Shown piece by piece: positions 50,346-58,798 of a stretch of 64,000 nt of DNA. This DNA is from Pararhizobium sp. (GTDB taxonomy: Bacteria > Pseudomonadota > Alphaproteobacteria > Rhizobiales > Rhizobiaceae): assembly GCA_030655075.1 (NCBI GenBank), contig JAURWE010000058.1, positions 379,991-443,990 on the forward strand, in the 5' to 3' direction. The number at the start of each line of letters is the position of its first letter. Position 1 is the stretch's first letter. The translations under genes and the position numbers were made by a program. Below the pieces are notes generated by a model. The model made no database searches. It worked only from the letters and a program-made list of their open reading frames with translations, and was not told the DNA's origin.

Positions 50346-52589
50346 ATGGCAGGCAACCGCAAATCATCCGGCAGGATCGAGCCCTCGTTCGAGGGTGGCC
50401 GCAGCCGTGACGACAGCGATCTGCGCATGAGCGCCGGCGAGCGCGTTGCCGGTGGTGGCGGGCGCAAATCCGGCCGCGGTTCGAAAATGCCCAAGGCAGC
50501 CCGCAACAAGCGTTCCCGCGGCAGACGCGGCGGCTCCGGCGGCGGATTGGTCGGCCTCTTGCGGCGCCTCGTCTATTGGTGTGTCGTGCTCGGCATCTGG
50601 AGCGCCATCGGCATTGGCGGCCTGGTGCTCTATTACGGCGCCCGCATGCCCGCTGCCACCTCCTGGGCTATTCCTGACCGGCCGCCGAATGTGAAGATCC
50701 TGGCTGTCGATGGCCAGACCATCGCCAATCGCGGCACCACCGGCGGCGAGGCGCTGTCGCTCGAAAACATGTCGCCCTACATCCCGCAGGCTGTCATTGC
50801 CATCGAGGATCGCCGCTTCTATTCGCACTTGGGTTTTGATCCGCTCGGCTTCGGCCGCGCCATGCTCGCCAACATCAGCAGCGGCCGCATGGTGCAGGGC
50901 GGCTCGACGCTGACCCAGCAGCTTGCCAAGAACCTCTTCCTGTCGCCGGACCGCACGCTTGAGCGCAAGGTTCAGGAAGTGCTGCTCGCCATCTGGCTGG
51001 AGCACAAGTACAACAAGGACCAAATCCTTGCCATGTATCTCAACCGCGTCTTCTTCGGCTCCAATGCCTATGGCGTCGAGGCGGCCTCGCGGCGCTATTT
51101 CAACAAGTCAGCCCGCGACGTCAACCTGGGCGAGGCGGCTCTGCTTGCCGGCTTGCTGAAAGCCCCGTCGCGCCTGTCGCCGGCCCGTGATCCCGATGCC
51201 GCCGAGGCCCGCGCGCAGGTCGTTCTCGGCGCCATGCGCGAGGAGGGCTTCGTCACCGACAATGAAATCAAGACCGCCATGTCGCAGACCCCGACCAAGG
51301 CGAAGAGCTATTGGTCCGGTGCCGAGCACTATGCCGCCGATATGGTCATGGATCAGCTGCCGGGCCTGATCGGTGATGTGAAGGCCGACCTTGTCATCGA
51401 CACCACCATCGATCTCGGCCTGGAGAAAAAGGCCGAAAAGACCTTGGAAGACACCCTGGCGGCCAGTGGTGACAAATTCAACGTCTCGCAGGCGGCTCTG
51501 GTCTCGATCGACGGCACCGGCGCCATTCGGGCGCTGGTCGGTGGCCGAGACTATGCCGCCAGCCAGTTCGACCGCGCCTCCAAGGCCAAGCGCCAGCCCG
51601 GCTCGGCCTTCAAGCCTTTCGTTTATGCGGCGGCGCTCGAAATCGGCCGCACGCCGCAGTCGGTGCGCAACGATGCCCCGGTGCGCATCGGCAAGTGGAC
51701 CCCGGAAAACTACGACCAGAAATACCGTGGCGACGTGACGCTGGAAAACGCGCTGGCCAATTCGCTGAATACGATTGCCGCCCAGCTTGTGATGGAGGTC
51801 GGCCCTGACAATGTCGCCAAGCTCGCCCATCGCCTCGGCATCGAATCGGAGCTGCAGGCCAATGCCTCGATCGCGCTCGGCACGTCGGAAGTCAGCCTCG
51901 TCGAGCTGACCTCGGCCTATGCACCGTTCATGAACGGTGGCTACAAGGCAACCCCACATGTCATCCGCCGCATCTCCACCGCCGATGGCACGGTGCTCTA
52001 TGAAAACACCTACGACAATCCGCCGCGCGTGCTCGAGCCGCTTGTTGTCAGCGACATGAACAAGATGATGATGCGGGTGATCACCAGCGGCACCGGCAAG
52101 AAGGCAAAGCTGCCCGGCTGGCAGGCGGCCGGCAAGACCGGCACCACACAATCCTTCCGTGATGCATTGTTCGTCGGCTACACCAGCAACCTGACAACGG
52201 GTATCTGGTTCGGCAATGACGACGGCAAGTCGATGAAGAAGGTGACAGGCGGGGGCCTGCCCGCGCAGGCCTGGAGCACTTATATGATCGCCGCGCACGA
52301 GGGCCTGCCGCCCTCGCCGCTGTTCGGCACGACCGGCGTCGATCCGGTCTTCGACCCGCAGACCGCAACGCCCGAATCGATCGGTGATATCATTTCGGAC
52401 GCCTTCGGCAGCGGTGACAAGGAAGCCTTCCCCGAGCCGCCGCTGCGCACGGGCGAGGCCGTGGTGCTCGAAGGTCAGGATCAGGCCTCGACCGATCCGA
52501 ATGACGATCTCATTCCTCCGGCAGATGTCGGCACGACGACCGGTGCCACCAAGCGCACGACGCTGCTCGATTTCCTGACCGGACAATAG
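50346..52589 (+). CDS. Class A penicillin-binding protein (PBP1a/1b-type)
   Basis: Bifunctional peptidoglycan synthase of 747 residues. After a basic, glycine-rich cytoplasmic tail (1-75) comes one membrane helix (about 76-102). The GT51 domain (about 130-310) has the catalytic Glu in AVIAIEDRRFYSHLGFD and GGSTLTQQLAKN. The transpeptidase domain (about 370-690) has the active-site Ser in GSAFKP (SxxK), SLN and KTGTT. The C-terminal 60 residues are acidic and low in complexity. An exact CtrA box lies just upstream, suggesting cell-cycle timing of its synthesis. The unusually long basic N-terminal tail is the odd feature. Confidence 0.94.
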   Translation: MAGNRKSSGRIEPSFEGGRSRDDSDLRMSAGERVAGGGGRKSGRGSKMPKAARNKRSRGRRGGSGGGLVGLLRRLVYWCVVLGIWSAIGIGGLVLYYGARMPAATSWAIPDRPPNVKILAVDGQTIANRGTTGGEALSLENMSPYIPQAVIAIEDRRFYSHLGFDPLGFGRAMLANISSGRMVQGGSTLTQQLAKNLFLSPDRTLERKVQEVLLAIWLEHKYNKDQILAMYLNRVFFGSNAYGVEAASRRYFNKSARDVNLGEAALLAGLLKAPSRLSPARDPDAAEARAQVVLGAMREEGFVTDNEIKTAMSQTPTKAKSYWSGAEHYAADMVMDQLPGLIGDVKADLVIDTTIDLGLEKKAEKTLEDTLAASGDKFNVSQAALVSIDGTGAIRALVGGRDYAASQFDRASKAKRQPGSAFKPFVYAAALEIGRTPQSVRNDAPVRIGKWTPENYDQKYRGDVTLENALANSLNTIAAQLVMEVGPDNVAKLAHRLGIESELQANASIALGTSEVSLVELTSAYAPFMNGGYKATPHVIRRISTADGTVLYENTYDNPPRVLEPLVVSDMNKMMMRVITSGTGKKAKLPGWQAAGKTGTTQSFRDALFVGYTSNLTTGIWFGNDDGKSMKKVTGGGLPAQAWSTYMIAAHEGLPPSPLFGTTGVDPVFDPQTATPESIGDIISDAFGSGDKEAFPEPPLRTGEAVVLEGQDQASTDPNDDLIPPADVGTTTGATKRTTLLDFLTGQ

Positions 52590-52770
52590 GCAAATCTGTC
52601 AAAAATCACTTGCCCGGCGCAAGCTGACGCGTGCAGAATCACGCGCCGAATGCTGCCGGAATGCGGCGTTTGCATCGCAAGGAACCGTTGCGCATTTGCA
52701 TATGCCGCGCGACATCCTATCTGGGTGGAAGGCTGGGCGTGTATTTGCCTGTTTTCGCTGGAATACATGC

Positions 52771-52800
52771 CTTGCAGTCCTCGTGGCCCGTCCTTATATA
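52771..52800 (+). promoter_or_regulatory. Heat-shock-like promoter of dnaK
   Basis: CTTGCAG, 15 bases, CTTATATA. The CTTG -35 form is that of RpoH promoters, which drive dnaK in rhizobia. It ends 108 bases before the start codon, giving a leader of about 100 nt. Confidence 0.7.
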
Positions 52801-52851
52801 CGGCCAATCGCGCGGCATCGGCCGCATCTATAAACAGACCATCCCGTTAGG

Positions 52852-52888
52852 GACTGTCAAACGAATGCCTGACCGGGTTCCGACAGTC
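52852..52888 (+). other. Hairpin in the dnaK leader
   Basis: GACTGTC at 52852-52858 can pair with GACAGTC at 52882-52888, 6 bases before the AAGGAG ribosome binding site. The 23-base loop is large; a regulatory role is only a suggestion. Confidence 0.45.
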
Positions 52889-52908
52889 TGCTTCAAGGAG
52901 AGAATGAC

Positions 52909-54831
52909 ATGGCAAAAGTAATTGGTATCGACCTTGGAACGACCAACTCCTGCGTCGCCGTCATGGACGGCAAGGACGCAAAGGTCATCGAGAATGCGGA
53001 AGGCGCACGCACGACGCCTTCGATCGTTGCCTTCAACGATGATGGCGAGCGCCTGATCGGCCAGCCGGCAAAGCGCCAGGCTGTGACCAACCCTGAAAAC
53101 ACCCTGTTTGCGATCAAGCGCCTCATCGGTCGCACGTTCCAGGATCCGACCACCCAAAAAGACAAGGCCATGGTGCCTTACAAGATCATCAACGCCGACA
53201 ATGGCGACGCCTGGGTCGAGGCACATGGTGACAAATATTCCCCCTCTCAGATCTCCGCGATGATCCTTCAGAAGATGAAGGAAACCGCTGAATCCTATCT
53301 CGGCGAAAAGGTCACCCAGGCCGTCATCACCGTTCCGGCCTATTTCAACGACGCCCAACGTCAGGCCACCAAGGATGCCGGCAAGATCGCCGGCCTCGAA
53401 GTGCTGCGCATCATCAACGAGCCGACGGCGGCAGCGCTGGCCTATGGCCTCGACAAGAAGGACGGCAAGACAATCGCCGTCTACGACCTTGGCGGCGGTA
53501 CCTTTGATATCTCGGTTCTGGAGATCGGCGACGGTGTCTTCGAAGTGAAGTCGACGAACGGCGACACGTTCCTCGGTGGTGAAGACTTCGACATGCGTCT
53601 GGTCGAATACCTCGCAGCCGAGTTCAAGAAGGAACAGGGCATCGACCTGAAGAACGACAAGCTCGCTCTGCAGCGCCTCAAGGAAGCTGCCGAAAAGGCC
53701 AAGATCGAACTCTCGTCCTCACAGCAGACCGAAATCAACCTGCCGTTCATCACGGCGGATGCCTCCGGTCCGAAGCACCTGACGATGAAACTGTCGCGCG
53801 CCAAGTTCGAAAGCCTGGTCGACGATCTCGTCCAGCGCACGGTAGCGCCGTGCAAAGCTGCCCTGAAGGATGCCGGCGTCACGGCTGCCGAGATCGACGA
53901 AGTCGTTCTCGTCGGCGGCATGAGCCGCATGCCGAAGGTACAGGAAGTCGTCAAGCAGCTGTTCGGCAAGGAGCCGCACAAGGGCGTCAACCCGGATGAA
54001 GTCGTCGCACTCGGCGCCGCCATCCAGGCAGGCGTTCTGCAGGGAGACGTCAAGGACGTTCTGCTCCTCGACGTCACGCCGCTGTCGCTCGGCATCGAAA
54101 CGCTCGGTGGCGTCTTTACGCGCCTGATCGAACGCAACACGACGATCCCGACGAAGAAGTCGCAGACCTTCTCGACCGCCGAAGACAGCCAGAATGCCGT
54201 CACCATCCGCGTCAGCCAGGGCGAGCGCGAAATGGCGCAGGACAACAAGCTGCTCGGCCAGTTCGACCTGGTCGGCATTCCGCCGGCACCGCGTGGCGTT
54301 CCGCAGATCGAAGTCACCTTCGATATCGACGCCAACGGCATCGTGCAGGTCTCGGCCAAGGACAAGGGCACCGGCAAGGAGCACCAGATCCGCATCCAGG
54401 CGTCTGGCGGTCTGTCCGACGCCGAAATCGAGAAAATGGTCAAGGATGCCGAAGCCAACGCCGAAACCGACAAGGCCCGCCGTGATGGCGTCGAGGCGAA
54501 GAACCAGGCAGAAAGCCTGATCCATTCGTCCGAGAAGTCGCTGAAGGAATATGGCGACAAGGTCACCGAGGTCGACCGCACGGCGATTGCCGATGCGATT
54601 GCCGCCCTGAAGGCCGCCGTCGAAGCCGGCGAGCCGGATGCCGACGACATCAAGGCAAAGACCCAGACCCTCATGGAAGCCTCTATGAAGCTCGGTCAGG
54701 CCATGTACGAATCGCAGCAGTCCGATGCGGCCAATGCCGACGCCGAAGCCGATGCGGCCCGTGACGGCGATGTCGTCGATGCCGACTATGAAGAAATCAA
54801 CGACGAAGACGATCGCAAGAAGTCTGCATAA
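52909..54831 (+). CDS. dnaK: Chaperone DnaK
   Basis: Hsp70 of 640 residues. The ATPase domain starts GIDLGTTNSCVAV with phosphate-1 loop, and DLGGGTFDISVLEIG (phosphate 2) and GGMSRMPKVQ are present. The substrate domain (about 390-500) and helical lid follow, and the C-terminal acidic tail ends EEINDEDDRKKSA. Length and all motifs are typical. It is followed by dnaJ on the same transcript after an intercistronic hairpin. No grpE is adjacent. Confidence 0.98.
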   Translation: MAKVIGIDLGTTNSCVAVMDGKDAKVIENAEGARTTPSIVAFNDDGERLIGQPAKRQAVTNPENTLFAIKRLIGRTFQDPTTQKDKAMVPYKIINADNGDAWVEAHGDKYSPSQISAMILQKMKETAESYLGEKVTQAVITVPAYFNDAQRQATKDAGKIAGLEVLRIINEPTAAALAYGLDKKDGKTIAVYDLGGGTFDISVLEIGDGVFEVKSTNGDTFLGGEDFDMRLVEYLAAEFKKEQGIDLKNDKLALQRLKEAAEKAKIELSSSQQTEINLPFITADASGPKHLTMKLSRAKFESLVDDLVQRTVAPCKAALKDAGVTAAEIDEVVLVGGMSRMPKVQEVVKQLFGKEPHKGVNPDEVVALGAAIQAGVLQGDVKDVLLLDVTPLSLGIETLGGVFTRLIERNTTIPTKKSQTFSTAEDSQNAVTIRVSQGEREMAQDNKLLGQFDLVGIPPAPRGVPQIEVTFDIDANGIVQVSAKDKGTGKEHQIRIQASGGLSDAEIEKMVKDAEANAETDKARRDGVEAKNQAESLIHSSEKSLKEYGDKVTEVDRTAIADAIAALKAAVEAGEPDADDIKAKTQTLMEASMKLGQAMYESQQSDAANADAEADAARDGDVVDADYEEINDEDDRKKSA

Positions 54832-54847
54832 GTCGATGTTTCAAGCG

Positions 54848-54874
54848 AATCCGGCTGCCCAGCGCAGCCGGATT
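54848..54874 (+). terminator. Intercistronic hairpin between dnaK and dnaJ
   Basis: Perfect 11-bp stem AATCCGGCTGC/GCAGCCGGATT with a 5-base loop, in the 67-base gap. No T run follows, so it is more likely to attenuate or protect the dnaK mRNA than to stop transcription fully. It would lower dnaJ relative to dnaK. Confidence 0.6.
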
Positions 54875-54898
54875 CCGTTTATCTGGGCCCGGTAGCAC

Positions 54899-56032
54899 AT
54901 GGCGAAATCTGATTTTTACGAAACACTTGGCGTCGCCAAAGGCGCGGATGAAAAGGCGCTGAAAGCGGCCTTCCGCAAGCTCGCAATGCAATATCATCCG
55001 GACAAGAATCCGGGTGACGCCGAGTCGGAACGCAAGTTCAAGGAAATCAACGAAGCCTATGAAACGCTGAAGGACCCGCAGAAGCGGGCCGCCTACGACC
55101 GCTATGGCCACGCCGCCTTTGAACAGGGTGGCATGGGCAATGCCGGCGGCGGCTTCGGATCTGCCGGTGCCGGTGGCTTCTCCGATATCTTTGAAGACAT
55201 TTTTGGCGAAATGATGGGTGGGGGGCGTCAGCGCCGCTCCGCCGGCGGCCGCGAACGCGGTGCCGATCTTCGCTACAACATGGAAATCACACTGGAGGAA
55301 TCCTTCTCCGGCAAGACGGCGCAAATCCGCGTTCCGACCTCGATCACCTGCGATCTCTGCTCCGGTTCGGGCGCCAAGCCGGGCACCAAGCCACAAACCT
55401 GCGCCACCTGCCAGGGCTCCGGCCGCGTGCGCGCCGCCCAGGGTTTCTTCTCTGTCGAGCGCACATGTCCGACCTGTCAGGGCCGCGGCCAGACGATCGC
55501 CGATCCGTGCACCAAGTGCCACGGCCATGGCCGCGTCACCGAAGAGCGCTCGTTGTCGGTCAATATTCCCGCCGGCATCGAAGACGGCACCCGCATCCGC
55601 CTGTCGGGCGAGGGAGAGGCCGGTGCGCGTGGCGGTCCGGCCGGCGATCTCTACATCTTCCTGTCGGTCAAGCCGCACGAGTTCTATCAACGCGATGGCG
55701 CAGATCTCTATTGCAGCGTGCCGATCTCGATGACAACGGCAGCTCTGGGCGGCAAGTTCGACGTGGCGACGCTCGACGGCACGAAGTCCCGCGTGACGGT
55801 GCCGGAAGGCACGCAGGCCGGCAAACAGTTCCGCCTCAAAGGCAAAGGCATGCCGGTCTTGCGCTCGGCCCAGACCGGCGATCTCTACATCCAGATCCAG
55901 ATCGAAACGCCGCAGAAGCTCTCCAAGCGCCAGCGCGAGCTGCTGCAGGAGTTCGAACAGCTGTCGTCCAAGGACAACAATCCCGAATCAACCGGGTTCT
56001 TCACCCGTATGAAGGAATTCTTCGAGGGTTGA
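54899..56032 (+). CDS. dnaJ: Co-chaperone DnaJ
   Basis: Hsp40 type I of 377 residues: J domain (about 1-70) with the HPD motif in QYHPDKNPG, a Gly/Phe-rich linker (about 76-120), a zinc domain with four CxxCxGxG repeats (about 140-220; CDLCSGSG, CATCQGSG, CPTCQGRG, CTKCHGHG), and two C-terminal substrate domains. It stimulates DnaK ATPase and delivers unfolded proteins. It is the second gene of the operon, and a bidirectional terminator follows. Confidence 0.97.
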   Translation: MAKSDFYETLGVAKGADEKALKAAFRKLAMQYHPDKNPGDAESERKFKEINEAYETLKDPQKRAAYDRYGHAAFEQGGMGNAGGGFGSAGAGGFSDIFEDIFGEMMGGGRQRRSAGGRERGADLRYNMEITLEESFSGKTAQIRVPTSITCDLCSGSGAKPGTKPQTCATCQGSGRVRAAQGFFSVERTCPTCQGRGQTIADPCTKCHGHGRVTEERSLSVNIPAGIEDGTRIRLSGEGEAGARGGPAGDLYIFLSVKPHEFYQRDGADLYCSVPISMTTAALGGKFDVATLDGTKSRVTVPEGTQAGKQFRLKGKGMPVLRSAQTGDLYIQIQIETPQKLSKRQRELLQEFEQLSSKDNNPESTGFFTRMKEFFEG

Positions 56033-56055
56033 TCTTTAAGAGACCGTTTGAAATC

Positions 56056-56087
56056 AAAAGGCCGGAACAGCGATGTTCCGGCCTTTT
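56056..56087. terminator. Bidirectional terminator between dnaJ and the GST gene
   Basis: Perfect 14-bp stem from AAAAGGCCGGAACA to TGTTCCGGCCTTTT with a GCGA tetraloop. A and T runs lie on both sides, so it serves both convergent genes. Confidence 0.92.
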
Positions 56088-56091
56088 GTTG

Positions 56092-56748
56092 TCAGTCCCG
56101 GTCGGGTGCGCCCGGCGGAAAGAAATGCCTGTAGGGCCGCGCCTCCTCCACGACGCGGGCAATCGAGGGCCGTGCCAGCAGCCGCGCCCGGAAATCCTTG
56201 AGCACTGAGAGCGACGGGTCGATCGGGTGCACCCAGTCGGAAAAGAACAGCGACAGCGCGGCCGAGCAGTCGGCCAGGCTGAAGGTTTCTCCGGCGGCCC
56301 AGGTCCGCGACGCCAGCGTGCCGTTCAGCCAGCTATAGGCCCTCTCCAGCATCTCGTGCGCCTCGTTGGCGCCGAAGGCGTCCCGATCTTTTTCCTCGCG
56401 AATGTGGTTGAAGACGATCTTCTGCATCGGTGTCATCACATATTCGTCGAAAAACCGGTCCATGAACCGCGTCTCCAGCGCCGCCTTGGCATCAGCGGGC
56501 AGAAACCGCGTGGCGCCCGGATGGAAAAGGTCGAGATGCTCGATGATGATGGTGCTTTCGGCGATCATGCGGCCATCGTCGATCAGGATCGGAAAGCGCT
56601 TCATCGGCCACAGCGAGGCCAGCTCGGCGCCGCTTTCCGCATCGTTCAGGGTGCGATAGGCGAATGGCGTGTCGTTTTCATAGAGCGCGGTCAGGACCTT
56701 GCCGCAATAGGACGAGAATGGATGAGCATAGAGTTTCAGCGTCGTCAT
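56092..56748 (-). CDS. Glutathione S-transferase family protein
   Basis: A 218-residue GST: thioredoxin-like N domain (TLKLYAHPFSSYCGKVLTAL; the SSYCGK segment is at the catalytic Ser/Cys position), the conserved Pro in KRFPILID before the ES glutathione motif AEST, and an all-helical C domain. Substrate unknown. I chose the ATG at 56748, which GGGAGG precedes; 56790 would add 14 residues. It is convergent with dnaJ and divergent from recF. Confidence 0.9.
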   Translation of the reverse strand: MTTLKLYAHPFSSYCGKVLTALYENDTPFAYRTLNDAESGAELASLWPMKRFPILIDDGRMIAESTIIIEHLDLFHPGATRFLPADAKAALETRFMDRFFDEYVMTPMQKIVFNHIREEKDRDAFGANEAHEMLERAYSWLNGTLASRTWAAGETFSLADCSAALSLFFSDWVHPIDPSLSVLKDFRARLLARPSIARVVEEARPYRHFFPPGAPDRD

Positions 56749-56904
56749 GGTGCCTCCCGCAACCGTCAGTCTCATTGCAATAGGTCCCATAACTGATTTC
56801 GATATGCAAGCAGTATGGCGTTATGGGAAAGTCCATAGAGCATTTATCTTGCCAATGCCGCCTCATCGGCATAGCTCTCAGCGGTCATCGAAACCCGGAC
56901 GCCT

Positions 56905-58032
56905 ATGCCGCACAAAGTCTTTCTCACCCGTCTGAAGCTCACCGACTTCCGCAATTATGCATCGCTTGCGCTGGAGATCGATGAGCGTCACGTCGTACTG
57001 ACGGGCGAGAACGGGGCTGGCAAGACCAACCTGATGGAAGCTGTCTCCTTCCTCACCCCTGGGCGTGGTCTGCGCCGCGCCGCCTACATCGACATTCCCA
57101 AGGTCGGTGCTGAGGCAGGATTCTCGGTCTTTGTCGAACTGGAAGGTATGGACGGCACCGTTGAGATCGGCACCGGCACCGGTGCCGCCGACGAGGCCCA
57201 GACCCGCCGCCTGCGCCTCAACGGCACGCCCGTCCGCACACTTGACGAGTTGCTTGATCACCTGCGCGTCGTCTGGCTGACCCCGGCCATGGACGGCCTG
57301 TTTACTGGCGGTTCCGGCGACCGCCGCCGGTTTCTCGATCGTCTGGTCCTGTCGCTCGATCCCGAGCACGGCCGCCGCGCCACCGACTACGAACGTGCCA
57401 TGCGCAGCCGCAACAAGCTTCTCGGCGAACCGCGTCCCGATCCGGTCTGGCTGACCGGCCTTGAGCGCCAGATGGCCGAGCTCGGCATCGCCATGGCGCT
57501 GGCCCGCCAGGAAATGCTCGGCCTGCTCGCTGCTTTGATCGAAAAGAGCCGCGGCACCAGCGCCTTCCCATCCGCAACCCTCGCCCTCTCCGGCTTTCTC
57601 GACGGCGAGTGGCACCGGCCGGCCTATGATCTTGAAGAGCATTTCATGGCGCTGATGCGCGATGGCCGTTACCGCGACGCCGCTGCCGGCCGCTCGCTCG
57701 ATGGTCCCCACCGCAGCGATCTGCTCGTCCGCCATGCGGAAAAGGACATGGATGCCGGCCGCTGCTCGACCGGCGAGCAAAAGGCGCTGCTGGTCGGGCT
57801 CGTTCTCGCCCACGCTCGTCTCGTCGCCGATATGACCGGCCATGCGCCAATCCTGCTGCTCGACGAGATCGCCGCCCATCTCGATCCCGGCCGCCGTGCC
57901 GCCTTGTTCGATCTGGTCGATGATCTCGGTGGCCAGGCCTTCATGACCGGCACGGACCGCTCGATGTTCGATGCACTCGGTGACCGTGCCCAGTTTCTGA
58001 CAGTTGCCAACGGCACCGTTGCGGGAGGATGA
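56905..58032 (+). CDS. recF: DNA replication and repair protein RecF
   Basis: SMC-like ATPase that loads RecA at single-strand gaps. The 375-residue protein has Walker A GENGAGKTNLME (about 32-43), STGEQKALLVGL (signature) and Walker B ILLLDEIAAHLD, in the order typical of RecF. Unlike the classic dnaA-dnaN-recF-gyrB order, it stands here between a GST gene and a moeB-like gene, as in other rhizobia. Seven bases separate its stop from the next start. Confidence 0.96.
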   Translation: MPHKVFLTRLKLTDFRNYASLALEIDERHVVLTGENGAGKTNLMEAVSFLTPGRGLRRAAYIDIPKVGAEAGFSVFVELEGMDGTVEIGTGTGAADEAQTRRLRLNGTPVRTLDELLDHLRVVWLTPAMDGLFTGGSGDRRRFLDRLVLSLDPEHGRRATDYERAMRSRNKLLGEPRPDPVWLTGLERQMAELGIAMALARQEMLGLLAALIEKSRGTSAFPSATLALSGFLDGEWHRPAYDLEEHFMALMRDGRYRDAAAGRSLDGPHRSDLLVRHAEKDMDAGRCSTGEQKALLVGLVLAHARLVADMTGHAPILLLDEIAAHLDPGRRAALFDLVDDLGGQAFMTGTDRSMFDALGDRAQFLTVANGTVAGG

Positions 58033-58039
58033 TCCGCGC

Positions 58040-58795
58040 ATGAGCGAAAACCACTTCAGTCCCGATGAAATCCAGCGCTATGCCCGCCAGATCATGCTGC
58101 CGGAAATCGGCGGCCCCGGCCAGAAGAGGTTGAAGGCCGCCCGTGTGCTGGTCGTCGGCGCCGGCGGTCTCGGCGCGCCGGTTCTACAGTACCTCGCTGC
58201 TGCCGGGATCGGAACGCTCGGCATCGCCGATGACGACACCGTCTCGCTGTCGAACCTACAGCGGCAGGTCATTCACGGCACGGAAAGCATCGGTCGCGCC
58301 AAGGTGGAGAGCGCCACTGACGCCATTGCCCGGCTCAATCCGCATGTCACAATTGTTTCGCACCGGATTCGTCTGGACGACGATACCATCATGGATGTTC
58401 TCTCGGGCTACGACATCGCGGTCGACGGCTCCGACAATTTCGCCACGCGCTACACGCTGGCCGATGCGGCCGAGCGGGCCGAAGTCACGCTGGTCACTGG
58501 CGCCGTCGGCCGTTTCGACGGCTCGCTGACCGTGCTACAGCCATGGAAAACCGGCGCGGACGGCCAGAAGAATCCGCGCTACCGCGATCTCTTCCCCGAG
58601 CCACCGCCCGAAGGGCTTGTTCCCTCCTGCGCGGAAGCAGGCATCGTCGGCGCACTGACGGGCGTTATCGGCACCTTGCAGGCCATGGAGGTCATCAAGC
58701 TGGTGACGGGCGCCGGCGAGCCGCTAATCGGAAGGTTGCTGATGTATGACGGCCTTGCCGCCAGCTTCAGCACCATCCGCTATCGCCGCAAATAG
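58040..58795 (+). CDS. moeB: ThiF/MoeB family adenylyltransferase
   Basis: A 251-residue E1-like protein that adenylates the C terminus of a small sulfur carrier such as MoaD or ThiS. It has GAGGLGAPVLQYLAAAG (nucleotide loop), the DDDTVSLSNLQRQ Asp/Arg segment, the DGSDNFATRY strand and VPSCAEAGIVGALTGVIG. Only one cysteine is present, so the two Cys-x-x-Cys zinc pairs of E. coli MoeB are absent and the zinc is probably lost; which carrier it serves is not decided by sequence. It follows recF by seven bases and may share its transcript. Confidence 0.85.
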   Translation: MSENHFSPDEIQRYARQIMLPEIGGPGQKRLKAARVLVVGAGGLGAPVLQYLAAAGIGTLGIADDDTVSLSNLQRQVIHGTESIGRAKVESATDAIARLNPHVTIVSHRIRLDDDTIMDVLSGYDIAVDGSDNFATRYTLADAAERAEVTLVTGAVGRFDGSLTVLQPWKTGADGQKNPRYRDLFPEPPPEGLVPSCAEAGIVGALTGVIGTLQAMEVIKLVTGAGEPLIGRLLMYDGLAASFSTIRYRRK

Positions 58796-58798
58796 GTT

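Larger units (their letters stand above)
52590..52908. other. Leader and promoter region of dnaK
   Basis: A 319-base gap with no convincing reading frame. It holds the heat-shock-like promoter at 52771-52800 and a leader hairpin at 52852-52888. Upstream of these (52590-52770) I see no clear terminator for the PBP gene and no CIRCE element. Confidence 0.6.
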
